Shown here: positions 19,925 through 28,269 of the stretch, one piece after another
Numbering within the stretch: the first letter of the stretch is position 1
Layout: every line of letters begins with the position of its first letter
Assembly: GCA_035639875.1 (NCBI GenBank)
Contig: DASQXE010000053.1
Span: 1 to 29,356 of the forward strand
Origin: JAIBJP01 sp035639875
GTDB taxonomy: Bacteria > Actinomycetota > Thermoleophilia > Gaiellales > Gaiellaceae
DNA: 29,356 bases
Reading direction: 5' to 3'
Notes under the pieces: generated by a model
Seen by the model: only the letters and a program-made list of their open reading frames with translations
Database searches by the model: none
What the model was told of the DNA's origin: nothing
Program-made: the position numbers and the translations under genes

Positions 19925-19982
19925 GAGCGAATCGTCGGAGCCCTGTCGGGCGGAGACGTCCCTCCAAGGGGTGAGGATGGAG

Positions 19983-20990
19983 TCAGTCCGTCGAGTACTT
20001 CGGCTGGACCTTCTCGCCCCGGATCTTCGCGATCGCGTTGTTCGCGGCGATCGCGGCCTCACCGAAGCCGACCGAGATGAGGGTGATCTTGCCGTCGTAC
20101 CCGGCGACGTCACCTGCTGCGTACACCCCGGGCAGCGATGTCTCCATGGTCTTCGGCTCGACGAGGATCTGCCGCTTGCCGTGGAGCTCGAGCCCCCAGT
20201 CGGCAATCGAGCCGAGGTGCGAGTGGAAGCCGAGAAGGAGGATGAGCGCCTCGCATTCGACGTCGACGATCTCGCCCGTCTGCGTGTTCTCGACGGCGAC
20301 GGACCGAATCGTTCCGTCGCCCCTGATCTCCCTGATCTCGGAGGGAACGCAGATCCGCACCTTGCCCTCTTCCTCGAGCCGCCGCGCCTCCTTCACCGAC
20401 GTCTCGAGCGCGCGGAAACGCTCGCGCCGGTGGACGAGCGTGATCGGGAGCTCGGCGGTGTCCTGCAGCCCCAGGGTCCAGTCGAGGGCCGAGTCCCCGC
20501 CGCCGACGATCACGCACGACTTCCCGGCGAAGACCTCCTTGCGGCGGACGAAGTAGTGCAGGCCTCGCCCTTCCCACTCGTCGATCCCTTCGAGCTCGAG
20601 CTTGCGCGGCTCGAACGCCCCATGGCCGGCGGTCACGATGAGGGCACGCGAGAGGAACCGCTTCCCCGACTTCGTCGTCAGCGAGAGCAGCTCCTCGCCG
20701 TTCTGTCCGATCCGCGTCAGGTCGGCGACCTCTTCGTCCAGGTGAACGTCGGCGCCGAACTGCAGGCCCTGCTCCACGCACAGCTCGACGAGGCTCTGGC
20801 CCAGGATCTTCGGATGTCCGGCCACGTCGTAGACGTGCTTCTCCGGATAAACCGCCGCGACCTGTCCACCAAGCTGGCCGAGGCTTTCGACCATGCGGAC
20901 GCTCGCGTCGCGGTGGCCGGCGTAGTACGCGGCTGCGAGACCGACCGGGCCCGCCCCGATGATCGTGATGTCGCAGACGCTCTCGCTCAC
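19983..20990 (-). CDS. Ferredoxin/flavodoxin-NADP+ reductase, thioredoxin-reductase-like (YumC) type
   Basis: 335 aa from a GTG start. The FAD-binding Rossmann motif is ITIIGAGPVGLAAAYYAG (about residues 9-26). LGQLGGQVAAVYPEKHVYDV follows at about 37-56 and is characteristic of the YumC branch. The NADPH-binding motif is CVIVGGGDSALDW (about 163-175) and the second FAD motif GVYAAGDVAGYDGK (about 287-300). The CxxC redox pair of true thioredoxin reductases is absent, which supports the FNR assignment. It passes electrons between NADPH and ferredoxin, for example for Fe-S assembly or radical-SAM enzymes such as LipA. It lies 38 nt downstream of erpA with its own -10 box. Confidence 0.92.
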   Translation of the reverse strand: MSESVCDITIIGAGPVGLAAAYYAGHRDASVRMVESLGQLGGQVAAVYPEKHVYDVAGHPKILGQSLVELCVEQGLQFGADVHLDEEVADLTRIGQNGEELLSLTTKSGKRFLSRALIVTAGHGAFEPRKLELEGIDEWEGRGLHYFVRRKEVFAGKSCVIVGGGDSALDWTLGLQDTAELPITLVHRRERFRALETSVKEARRLEEEGKVRICVPSEIREIRGDGTIRSVAVENTQTGEIVDVECEALILLLGFHSHLGSIADWGLELHGKRQILVEPKTMETSLPGVYAAGDVAGYDGKITLISVGFGEAAIAANNAIAKIRGEKVQPKYSTD

Positions 20991-21000
20991 GCCTGCCCCG

Positions 21001-21006
21001 ATGCTA
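21001..21006 (-). promoter_or_regulatory. -10 box TAGCAT of the ferredoxin-NADP reductase gene
   Basis: It ends 10 nt before the GTG at 20990, giving a predicted leader of about 3 nt. Confidence 0.4.
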
Positions 21007-21028
21007 CCCGCGCCTTTGGAGCGCTAGC

Positions 21029-21418
21029 CTAGTGACAGGCGCAGCCGCCGCCGGCCTGGGTATCCACCGCAGCAGCCTCGCCGACGCCCTCTTTCGCCTG
21101 AAAGGACGAGCCGCATCCGCAAGCGGCCTGCACGTTCGGGTTGTTGATCGCGAAGCCCGCGCCCATGAGCGCGTCCACGAAGTCGATTTCCGAGCCGGCG
21201 AGGTACGGCGCGCTGAAGGGGTCGATGACGACGCGGACGCCGTTCGACTCGATCTCGTTGTCCCCGTCCTGCGGGCCGCGGTCGAAGCCGAGCGCGTACT
21301 GGAACCCCGAGCAGCCCCCGCCCTGGATGGCGATGCGCAGAACGGCGACGTCCCCCTCGGGCTCCTGCGACATCAGCTCGTGGATCTTGCGGGCGGCGTT
21401 CTCGGTGACAGTGACCAT
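21029..21418 (-). CDS. erpA: A-type iron-sulfur carrier (ErpA/HesB family) with Cys-rich tail
   Basis: 129 aa from the ATG at 21416-21418; a longer frame from 21484 is rejected because the family starts at VTVTENAARKIHELM. The three Fe-S ligands are C36 (GGGCSGFQY) and C100/C102 (AACGCGSSF). The usual protein ends just after GSSF. This one carries a further 24 residues ending in GGGCACH, adding C126, C128 and a His. A-type carriers deliver 4Fe-4S clusters to apo-enzymes. Complex I (divergent, 136 bp away) and LipA are obvious clients here. A TACACT box lies 9 nt upstream. Confidence 0.93.
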   Translation of the reverse strand: MVTVTENAARKIHELMSQEPEGDVAVLRIAIQGGGCSGFQYALGFDRGPQDGDNEIESNGVRVVIDPFSAPYLAGSEIDFVDALMGAGFAINNPNVQAACGCGSSFQAKEGVGEAAAVDTQAGGGCACH

Positions 21419-21427
21419 CCGAATCTC

Positions 21428-21433
21428 AGTGTA
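21428..21433 (-). promoter_or_regulatory. -10 box TACACT of erpA
   Basis: It ends 9 nt before the ATG at 21418. The hexamer is identical to those of lipA and tRNA-Arg. Confidence 0.5.
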
Positions 21434-21542
21434 CCAATGGCTTCCGGCGTGAAAACCGGGCGCACTTTGTAACACCTGTAGCACTCAAGTTTCCACGATC
21501 CTCGGTCGAGTTCGTGACACCGCTCGAAACGCCCGACGCGGA

Positions 21543-21548
21543 TAGTAT
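21543..21548 (+). promoter_or_regulatory. -10 box TAGTAT of the nuo operon
   Basis: It ends 6 nt before the GTG of nuoA, predicting a leaderless operon mRNA. No convincing -35 is found at 16-18 nt. Confidence 0.55.
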
Positions 21549-21554
21549 GCCGGC

Positions 21555-21932
21555 GTGCCGCTGGGCGTCCTGGACGACTGGTTTCCGTTCCTCGTCTACT
21601 GCGTTCTCGCACTCGCCATTCCCGCCTCGATGATCCTCATGTCGTTCGTGTTCGCGACGCGGCCGGCGCGGCGCGCGCGTCAGCGAACCGTGCCGTTCGA
21701 GTCCGGGGTTTCGGTCGGACCGCCGGCGCAGCAGCGCTTCACGATCAGCTTCTACCTGACGGCGATGCTCTTCATCGTCTTCGACATCGAGATCGTCTTT
21801 CTCTATCCGGTGGCCGTGATCCTCCAGCAGATCGGCTGGTTCGCGGTGTCCGAGTTCGGCTTCTTCATCGCCATCCTCGTCGTCGCCTACGTCTACGTTT
21901 GGAGGAAGGGAGCGCTCGAGTGGCGGAGGTAG
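21555..21932 (+). CDS. nuoA: NADH-quinone oxidoreductase subunit A
   Basis: 125 aa from the GTG start. Three membrane helices (about residues 11-34, 58-82 and 93-114) are visible. The strongly conserved loop and helix appear as VPFESGVSVGPPAQQRFTIS and FYLTAMLFIVFDIEIVFLYP, with the acidic residues of NuoA in helix 2. It is a small membrane subunit at the junction of the quinone-binding arm of respiratory complex I. First gene of the nuo operon; its 3' end overlaps nuoB by 13 nt. Confidence 0.96.
   Translation: MPLGVLDDWFPFLVYCVLALAIPASMILMSFVFATRPARRARQRTVPFESGVSVGPPAQQRFTISFYLTAMLFIVFDIEIVFLYPVAVILQQIGWFAVSEFGFFIAILVVAYVYVWRKGALEWRR
21901..21909 (+). promoter_or_regulatory. Shine-Dalgarno sequence of nuoB
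   Basis: GGAGGAAGG inside the end of nuoA lies 10 nt before the GTG at 21920. It decides this start over an upstream TTG at 21899. Confidence 0.65.
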
Positions 21933-22507
21933 AGCGCAAGAAGCGCCTCGCCGACTACGGGCTCCACTCCGAGCGCGTCCTCATGCGCCGCAAGGGCCCC
22001 GGCGTCTTCGAGCGCGAGCTCGGCGACCTCGAGGAGAGGCTCATGCTGACGACCGTCGAGAAGGCGGTGGCCTGGGCGCAAGGCCATTCGATCTGGCCGG
22101 ACACGTTCGGGCTCGCCTGCTGCGCCATGGAGATGATCGCAATCGTCTCGCCTCGCTACGACGTCGCCCGCTTCGGCGCCGAGGTCTTCCGCTCGTCGCC
22201 TCGACAGGCCGACCTGATGATCGTGTCGGGCCGGGTCTCGCACAAGATGGCCGCGCCTCTCCGGCAGATCTACGACCAGATGCTCGAGCCGAAGTGGGTG
22301 ATCGCCATGGGTGCCTGCGCGAGCTCCGGCGGCATGTTCGGCAACTACGCCATCCTCCAAGGCGTCGACAAGATCGTCGCCGTCGACGTGCATGTGCCGG
22401 GGTGTCCGCCGCGACCCGAAGCGCTTCTCGAGGGCATCGTCCGCCTGCAGGAGAAGATCCTCGCTGGCGTCCCGCCTGCATACGAGATCCGCGAGGTCGC
22501 CTCATGA
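21920..22507 (+). CDS. nuoB: NADH-quinone oxidoreductase subunit B
   Basis: 195 aa. It carries the terminal N2 4Fe-4S cluster that hands electrons to quinone. The ligands are the adjacent pair C67-C68 (FGLACCAMEM), C133 (GACASSGGMF) and C162 (VPGCPPRPEAL). PRQADLMIVSGRVSHKMAAP is the conserved stretch between them. The GTG start is set by the Shine-Dalgarno sequence at 21901-21909. It ends in an ATGA overlap with nuoC. Confidence 0.97.
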   Translation: MAEVERKKRLADYGLHSERVLMRRKGPGVFERELGDLEERLMLTTVEKAVAWAQGHSIWPDTFGLACCAMEMIAIVSPRYDVARFGAEVFRSSPRQADLMIVSGRVSHKMAAPLRQIYDQMLEPKWVIAMGACASSGGMFGNYAILQGVDKIVAVDVHVPGCPPRPEALLEGIVRLQEKILAGVPPAYEIREVAS

Positions 22508-23058
22508 GCTACGAGCATCTCCCCGGGTTCGTCGAGCAGCAGGAGGAGCATGGCGAGACGACGATCGTCGTCGAGGCGGCCGAGCTGGCGGACGCCGCCC
22601 GCCATCTCCGCGACGACCACGGCTTCAACTTCCTCACGGACATTGCCGCGACCGACTACCTGGGCTGGAATGAGCGCACCGTCGCCGGCTACTGGGGAAG
22701 CGCCGCGGGTCGCGACATCAACCTGCCGGGGTCCTGGGGCTTAGCGAAGAAGCCGCCGTCCAAGCGCAAGCGCTTCTCGGTCTCCTACCACCTCGTCAGG
22801 GTGGTCTCCAGCGCCCACGAGGCGCCGCGCCTTCGTCTCCAGGTCTGGTGCGACGAAGGCGAGCCCGTCCCGAGCGTGGTCTCCGTCTGGCCCACGGCCG
22901 ACTGGCACGAGCGGGAGGCCTGGGACATGATGGGCATCAAGGTCGAGGGTCACCCCAACCTCAAGCGCATCCTCATGGAGGACGACTGGGAGGGGCACCC
23001 GCTGCGCAAGGACTATCCGCTCGGCGGAGAGCCGGTGCGCTTCTCGAGCGAGGAGTAG
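22504..23058 (+). CDS. nuoC: NADH-quinone oxidoreductase subunit C
   Basis: 184 aa. The family core is RFSVSYHLVRVVS (about residues 90-102) followed by PSVVSVWPTADWHEREAWDM, MGIKVEGHPNLKRILM and the end motif WEGHPLRKDYPLGGEP. It is a structural subunit of the peripheral quinone-proximal arm, next to NuoD and not fused to it. Between DYLGWNE and RFSVSYH there are about 30 residues (58-88: AGYWGSAAGRDINLPGSWG and a basic PPSKRKR) that E. coli- and Thermus-type NuoC proteins lack, as far as I recall. It begins at an ATGA overlap with nuoB. Confidence 0.95.
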   Translation: MSYEHLPGFVEQQEEHGETTIVVEAAELADAARHLRDDHGFNFLTDIAATDYLGWNERTVAGYWGSAAGRDINLPGSWGLAKKPPSKRKRFSVSYHLVRVVSSAHEAPRLRLQVWCDEGEPVPSVVSVWPTADWHEREAWDMMGIKVEGHPNLKRILMEDDWEGHPLRKDYPLGGEPVRFSSEE

Positions 23059-23065
23059 CCGGGCC

Positions 23066-24325
23066 GTGGCGGTCGTCGAGCGGGCGAAGATCTACGAAGG
23101 GACGAGGATCCCGTCGCCGATTCCGACCGTCCTCCAGGTCGATCCGGCCGTGCGCGAGACCGAGGACGTCCTTCAGGTCAACTTCGGCCCGAACCACCCT
23201 TCGACGCACGGCGTCCTGCGGCTCATCGTCGACCTGAACGGCGAGACCGTCGTCGGCCTGGAGGCAGTCGTCGGCTACCTCCATACCGGCTTCGAGAAGA
23301 ACATGGAGCAGAAGACGTGGTGGAAGGCGATCACGTACCCGGAGCGAATCGACTACCTCTCCTTCCAGTACAACGAACTCGTCTTCGTCCTCGCCATCGA
23401 GAAGCTCCTCGAGGTCGAGCCGCCCGCGAAGGCCACATGGATGCGCATGCTCCTTTGCGAGCTCAACCGCATCCACTCCCACCTCATCTGGCTCGGCACC
23501 GCGGCGCTCGAAATTGGAGCCATCTCGATGCTCTGGTACACGTTCCGCGAGCGCGACGCCGTCCTCGACCTGTTCGAGCTCGTCACCGGCGTCCGCATGC
23601 ACACGCGCTACTTCCAGGCCGGCGGCCTGGCCGAGGACATCCCGCCGGGCTTCTTCACGGAGTGCCGCAAGTTCGTCGACTACATGCCGAGGCGGATCGA
23701 CGAGTACGAGGCGATCCTCGACCGCCAGCAGATCTGGCTCGAACGAACGCGAGGGCTCGGGCTCCTCTCGGCTGAGGACGCGATCGCGCTCGGCCAGTCG
23801 GGTCCCGTGCTGCGGGCCTCGGGTGTCGATTGGGACCTGCGGAAAGCGGAGCCCTACCTCGCGTACGACCAGGTCGACTTCAACATCCCTGTGTACGAGA
23901 ACGGGGACGTCTACGACCGCTACAAGGTGCACATGGACGAGATGCGCGAGTCGACGCGCATCGTCCAGCAATGCCTCGACGGGATGCCCGAGGGGCCCTG
24001 GATCGTGGACGACCGCAAGATCGTGCTCCCGCCGCGCGACGAGCTCCACACGTCCATGGAGAGCCTCATCCACCACTTCAAGCTCGTGACCGAGGGCTAT
24101 CGCGTGCCTTCAGGGGAGGTCTACGTCGCGGTCGAGTCCGCCCGCGGCGAGCTCGGGTGCTACGTCGTCTCCGACGGCGGGCCGAAGCCGTGGCGTGTCA
24201 AGTTCCGCGCGCCCTCGTTCGTGGCGCTCGAAGCAACGGCGACGTGCATGAGCGACGCGCTGGTCGCGGACCTCATCGCGATCGTCGGCTCGCTCGACAC
24301 GGTCATGGGCGAGGTCGATCGGTGA
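23066..24325 (+). CDS. nuoD: NADH-quinone oxidoreductase subunit D
   Basis: 419 aa from the GTG at 23066, with GAGGAG about 10 nt upstream. It is related to the large subunit of NiFe hydrogenases. Conserved parts include NFGPNHPSTHGVLRLIVDL (about 39-57), with the His that lines the quinone site, then GYLHTGFEKNMEQKTW, ERIDYLSFQYNELVF, GGLAEDIPPGFF and the C-terminal APSFVALEATATCMSDALVA. It forms the quinone pocket with NuoB. The TGATG junction overlaps nuoE by 1 nt. Confidence 0.97.
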   Translation: MAVVERAKIYEGTRIPSPIPTVLQVDPAVRETEDVLQVNFGPNHPSTHGVLRLIVDLNGETVVGLEAVVGYLHTGFEKNMEQKTWWKAITYPERIDYLSFQYNELVFVLAIEKLLEVEPPAKATWMRMLLCELNRIHSHLIWLGTAALEIGAISMLWYTFRERDAVLDLFELVTGVRMHTRYFQAGGLAEDIPPGFFTECRKFVDYMPRRIDEYEAILDRQQIWLERTRGLGLLSAEDAIALGQSGPVLRASGVDWDLRKAEPYLAYDQVDFNIPVYENGDVYDRYKVHMDEMRESTRIVQQCLDGMPEGPWIVDDRKIVLPPRDELHTSMESLIHHFKLVTEGYRVPSGEVYVAVESARGELGCYVVSDGGPKPWRVKFRAPSFVALEATATCMSDALVADLIAIVGSLDTVMGEVDR

Positions 24326-24792
24326 TGGCCAAGCTCTACAACCGCATTCAGAAGGTCGGGGCCAAGTACCCGCAGCGCCGCTCGGCGGTGATGCCGGCTC
24401 TCCGGCTCGCCCAGGAGGCGCACGGGGGGTGGCTGCCTCCCGAGGCGCTGCGTGACGTTGCCGATGCCCTCGACCTCGCCCCCGCAGAGGTCGAGGCAGT
24501 GGCGACCTTTTACGACATGTTCAACTTCGAGCCGGTCGGGCGACACCTCGTCGAGGTCTGCACCAACCTCTCCTGCGCGCTCGCCGGCGCCAAGCAAGTG
24601 GTCGACGCGTTCGAGAGCGAGCTCGGGATCCCGCCCGGCGAGACGTCCGAAGACGGCGAGGTCACTTTTCGGCTGATCGAATGCGCGGGCGGCTGCGGCT
24701 ATGCCCCTGTCGTCGTCGTCGACCACCTGTACCGGGAGCCGACGAGGCCCGAGGACGTGCCCGGGCTCGTGGAGGAACTGCGTGGCAGCTGA
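24325..24792 (+). CDS. nuoE: NADH-quinone oxidoreductase subunit E
   Basis: 155 aa from the ATG in TGATG; the frame is open upstream but that part is antiparallel to nuoD coding. A thioredoxin-like 2Fe-2S protein with ligands C79, C84 (CTNLSC), C120 and C124 (CAGGCG). The N-terminal helical bundle contains RRSAVMPALRLAQEAHGGWL and AEVEAVATFYDMFNF. It carries the off-path N1a cluster next to the FMN of NuoF. Its last 11 nt overlap the nuoF start. Confidence 0.96.
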   Translation: MAKLYNRIQKVGAKYPQRRSAVMPALRLAQEAHGGWLPPEALRDVADALDLAPAEVEAVATFYDMFNFEPVGRHLVEVCTNLSCALAGAKQVVDAFESELGIPPGETSEDGEVTFRLIECAGGCGYAPVVVVDHLYREPTRPEDVPGLVEELRGS

Positions 24793-26104
24793 GCTGACTG
24801 TCCTCACCGGCTCTGACGAGCGCGACCTGACGCGGCTCGAGGCGTACCGGGCGATCGGCGGCTACCGCCAGCTCGCCCGCGCGCGCAAGATGAACCCGGC
24901 CAGGGTGATCGAAGAGATCTCGAAGGCGTCGCTCCGCGGCCGGGGCGGGGCCGGCTTCCCGATGGGACGAAAGCTCAGCCTCGTTCCGCCGGCAGCGAAG
25001 CGCCAAGGGCCGGCATACGTCGTCGCAAACGCTGACGAGTCCGAGCCGGGAGCGTTCAAGGACCGCGAGATCATCAGACGCGTACCGCACCGATTCTTGG
25101 AGGGCTGCCTCATCGCCGCGCACGCGATTGAGGCCGAGGCGGTCTTCATCTACATCCGCGGCGAATACCTGGCAGAGGCGCTCGTACTCGAAGCCGCCAT
25201 CGAGGAGGCACGGGTCGCCGGCCTCTTCGGCCAGGTCAAGGTCGTCCTTCACCGCGGCGCCGGCGCCTACATCTGCGGAGAGGAATCAGCCCTGCTCGAA
25301 TCACTCGAGGGCAGTCGCGGCCAACCGCGCCCGCGGCCGCCCTTCCCGCCGGTCGCCGGCCTGTACATGCAACCGACGCTCATCAACAACGTTCAGACGA
25401 TCACGAGTGTCCCGGCGATCATGGAGCTCGGGGCGGAGCGCTACGCCGAGCTGGGCGTGGCTTCGGCTCCGGGGACTGTCGTCTACTCGCTCTCGGGCAA
25501 CGTCAATAGGCCGGGAAATTACGAGCTCCCGCTGGGCGTGACGCTTCGCGAGCTCATCTTCGAGTTTGGACAGGGGATCGCGGACGGCCGGACCTTGAAG
25601 GCGATTATTCCCGGCGGCTCATCGGTGCCCGTGTTCACGCCCGACCAGCTGGACGTGCAGCTCGACTTCGACTCCGTACAGGCCGCAGGGTCGTACCTCG
25701 GCTCGGCGGCGGTGATCGTCGTCGACGAGCGAGCCTGCATGGTGCAGCTCGCCCTGCGGGCGGAGAAGTTCTACATGCACGAGTCATGCGGGAAGTGCAC
25801 GCCGTGCCGTGAGGGAACGCGCTGGCTCGTCCGGCTGCTCGAGAAGATCGAGGCGGGGGACGGAACGCAAGGAGATCTCGACCTCGTCGTCGACGTCTGC
25901 GGCCGGATCGAGGGAAAGTCGCTATGCGCGCTCGGCGATTTTGCGGTGTGGTGCGTCGGGAGCTATGTCGAGAAGTTCCACGACGAGTTCCAGCGGCACG
26001 TGGACGAGGGTCACTGCCCTTACGGCGGCGAATCCTCCACGGACGGAGTGCCGGCCCCGAGCGACCAGCACACGCACACCGCGATGGCGCAGGTGCCGGC
26101 GTGA
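24782..26104 (+). CDS. nuoF: NADH-quinone oxidoreductase subunit F
   Basis: 440 aa from the GTG at 24782. It binds NADH, FMN and the N3 4Fe-4S cluster. The motifs are LRGRGGAGFPMGRKLSLVPP (about 51-70), the FMN/NADH loop NADESEPGAFKDREI (about 83-97), GAGAYICGEESALLESLEGS (159-178), and the cluster ligands C336, C339, C342 and C382 (ESCGKCTPCREG, then SLCALGDFA). All key residues are present. The tail after HVDEGHCPYGGE is a short low-complexity end. The junction to nuoG is a 4-nt GTGA overlap. Confidence 0.97.
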   Translation: MAAELTVLTGSDERDLTRLEAYRAIGGYRQLARARKMNPARVIEEISKASLRGRGGAGFPMGRKLSLVPPAAKRQGPAYVVANADESEPGAFKDREIIRRVPHRFLEGCLIAAHAIEAEAVFIYIRGEYLAEALVLEAAIEEARVAGLFGQVKVVLHRGAGAYICGEESALLESLEGSRGQPRPRPPFPPVAGLYMQPTLINNVQTITSVPAIMELGAERYAELGVASAPGTVVYSLSGNVNRPGNYELPLGVTLRELIFEFGQGIADGRTLKAIIPGGSSVPVFTPDQLDVQLDFDSVQAAGSYLGSAAVIVVDERACMVQLALRAEKFYMHESCGKCTPCREGTRWLVRLLEKIEAGDGTQGDLDLVVDVCGRIEGKSLCALGDFAVWCVGSYVEKFHDEFQRHVDEGHCPYGGESSTDGVPAPSDQHTHTAMAQVPA

Positions 26105-28269
26105 GCACTCCCGAACTCGTCAACGTCGTCATCGACGGACGCGACATCCAGGTGCCGAAGGGCACCGGTATGGTCGAGACCGCCCTCGCGGCCGGCGTCG
26201 AGATCCCCGTCTTCTGTTACGAGCCGCGCATCGGGCCGCCCATCGGCGCGTGCCGCATGTGCCTCTGCGAAGTCGAGGGCATGCCCAAGCTCCAGACCGC
26301 CTGCACGATGACCGCCACGGACGGTCTCGTGCTCCGCACCGCCCAGACGAGCGACAAGGCCGCCGACGGCCAGGACGCCGTCCTCGAGTTCATCCTCCTC
26401 AACCATCCGCTCGACTGCCCCGACTGCGACAAGGGCGGCGAGTGCCCGCTCCAGGACCTGACGTTCCGCTGGGGCCCCGGCAACACGCGCATGCACTTTC
26501 CAAAACGCACCTTCGACAAGCCGATCCCGATCTCGCCGCTCATCGGCCTCGACCGCGAGCGCTGCATCCTCTGCTACCGCTGCACACGGTTCTCCGAGCT
26601 CGTCGCCGAGGACGGCCAGCTCGTCGCGGTCGACCGCGGCGCGCAGTCGATTATCGCGACCTTCGAAGACGAGCCCTATCGCGCGCCGCTCTCCGGGAAC
26701 GTCATCGAGGTCTGCCCGGTCGGCGCCCTCACCTCGATGACGTACCGTTTCCGCGCCCGTCCATGGGAGATCCAGAACGTCCCGACCGTGTGCGGGCTCT
26801 GCCCCGTCGGCTGCAACGTCTGGGCGACGACACGCGAAGGGAAGGTGGCGCGCATCCTCTCGCGCAACCACCCGGAGGTGGACGAAGGGTGGCTTTGCGA
26901 CAAGGGGCGTTTCGCCTACGGACACCTGGGGGCTGAGGACCGCATCACCTCGCCGCTCCGCCGCGTCCGCCGCCGCGGCTTCGAGCGCGTCTCGTGGGAG
27001 GAAGCCCTCGACGAGGCCGAGCGTGGCCTGCACGAAGCAGACGGATCCGTCGTCGTCGCGCTCTCGGGCGGCGAGACCGTCGAGCAGGCAACGGCTCTCG
27101 CCCGCCTCGTGCAGGACGGGCTCGGCTCACGCGCGGCTTTCCTGCCGGAAACGTTCCATCCCGCGCTCGAGCGCTTCCGCGCTCCGCTCTCGGCGATTCG
27201 GGACGCGGACGTGGCGCTCGTCCTCGGCGACCATCCCGTGATCGAGCGCGCCCCGATCGTCGATCTGTGGCTGCGCAGCGCGCGCCGCGGCGGCGCCGAG
27301 GTCATCACGGTCAATCCGGCGGGAACGATTCCGACAGCGCCCGGAAGCGCGCCCGCCACGTGTGCTCAGCTGGCTCAGGGCGATCCTCCGCGGGAGCTCA
27401 GGAACGCCGCGCGCTCGCTCAAGCGCGCGAAGCGTGTGGCGCTCGTTTGGTCGCAGGACGACTCGACTGGCGGCGCGCACGTCCTTGCGCTCGCACAGAG
27501 CCTCGGCGAGAAGGCCTCGGTGTACTTCCTGCCGCGCACGCCGAACGGACGCGGTGTCGCCGCCGCCTGGCGCGCGGCGGCCGAACCGCCCGCCGGCGAG
27601 CTCGGGGGGCTGATCGTCTCCGGAGACGAGGCGGCCGCCGACCCGCGCGTGCAGGAGCTCGCCCAGAGAGCCCGATTCGTCCTCACGACTGCGATGTTCG
27701 AGAACGAGGTCACGCTGTGGTCGCACGTCGTCCTCCCCGGGACCAGCTACCTCGAGCGTGAGGGAACGACGGTCAACCTGGAAGGACGGCCGCAGCGGTT
27801 GCGTCGGGCGGCGAACCCGCCTGTCGACGACGAGGTCGCCTTCTTCGCCGACCTCGCCGGTCGCTTCGGAGTTCCGGTCGACCCCTGGGCCGCCGAGCTT
27901 CCCGCGGAGCGTGCATCTCTTCCGCCGAGAAGCGAAGGGAACGGTGCGATCAAGGCTCCGGCGGCCCGCGCGGCCGGCCGCCCCGGCAAGGGTCTCGAGC
28001 TCGTCCGCTACCGCGGGCTGTTCAGCGGCGCCGCCGTCGAGCGCGTACCGCAGCTTCAGTTCCAGCGCGCCCTGGCCGAGGTCGAGATCTCGGCCGCCGA
28101 CGCGCTCCCGCGTGGAATCGAGCGTGGAGCGCCCGTCCGGGTGAGCTCGAACGGAACCTCGCGGACGCTGACCGCTCGCATCAACCGCCGGCTGCGTGCC
28201 GGCGTCGTCCGGATCGAGGCCGAGCACGCGGAAGGCCTCGCGGGACGGGTCGAGGTGACTCGTGCCTGA
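26101..28269 (+). CDS. nuoG: NADH-quinone oxidoreductase subunit G
   Basis: 722 aa from the GTG in GTGA. N-terminal cluster ligands appear in order: 2Fe-2S N1b C39, C51, C54, C68; His-Cys 4Fe-4S N5 H102, C106, C109, C115; N4 C155, C158, C161, C205; and the extra N7 site C231, C234, C238, C266 (CGLCPVGC then, after 27 residues, C). The remainder is a molybdopterin-oxidoreductase-like domain without obvious cofactor ligands, as usual for NuoG. It ends with a small beta domain (about 645-722). Residues 600-640 are an Ala/Pro/Gly-rich linker. It overlaps nuoH by 8 nt. Confidence 0.97.
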   Translation: MSTPELVNVVIDGRDIQVPKGTGMVETALAAGVEIPVFCYEPRIGPPIGACRMCLCEVEGMPKLQTACTMTATDGLVLRTAQTSDKAADGQDAVLEFILLNHPLDCPDCDKGGECPLQDLTFRWGPGNTRMHFPKRTFDKPIPISPLIGLDRERCILCYRCTRFSELVAEDGQLVAVDRGAQSIIATFEDEPYRAPLSGNVIEVCPVGALTSMTYRFRARPWEIQNVPTVCGLCPVGCNVWATTREGKVARILSRNHPEVDEGWLCDKGRFAYGHLGAEDRITSPLRRVRRRGFERVSWEEALDEAERGLHEADGSVVVALSGGETVEQATALARLVQDGLGSRAAFLPETFHPALERFRAPLSAIRDADVALVLGDHPVIERAPIVDLWLRSARRGGAEVITVNPAGTIPTAPGSAPATCAQLAQGDPPRELRNAARSLKRAKRVALVWSQDDSTGGAHVLALAQSLGEKASVYFLPRTPNGRGVAAAWRAAAEPPAGELGGLIVSGDEAAADPRVQELAQRARFVLTTAMFENEVTLWSHVVLPGTSYLEREGTTVNLEGRPQRLRRAANPPVDDEVAFFADLAGRFGVPVDPWAAELPAERASLPPRSEGNGAIKAPAARAAGRPGKGLELVRYRGLFSGAAVERVPQLQFQRALAEVEISAADALPRGIERGAPVRVSSNGTSRTLTARINRRLRAGVVRIEAEHAEGLAGRVEVTRA

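Noticed and set aside
19971..21032. 353-codon open frame on the plus strand
   Set aside because: It is antisense to the ferredoxin-NADP reductase gene.
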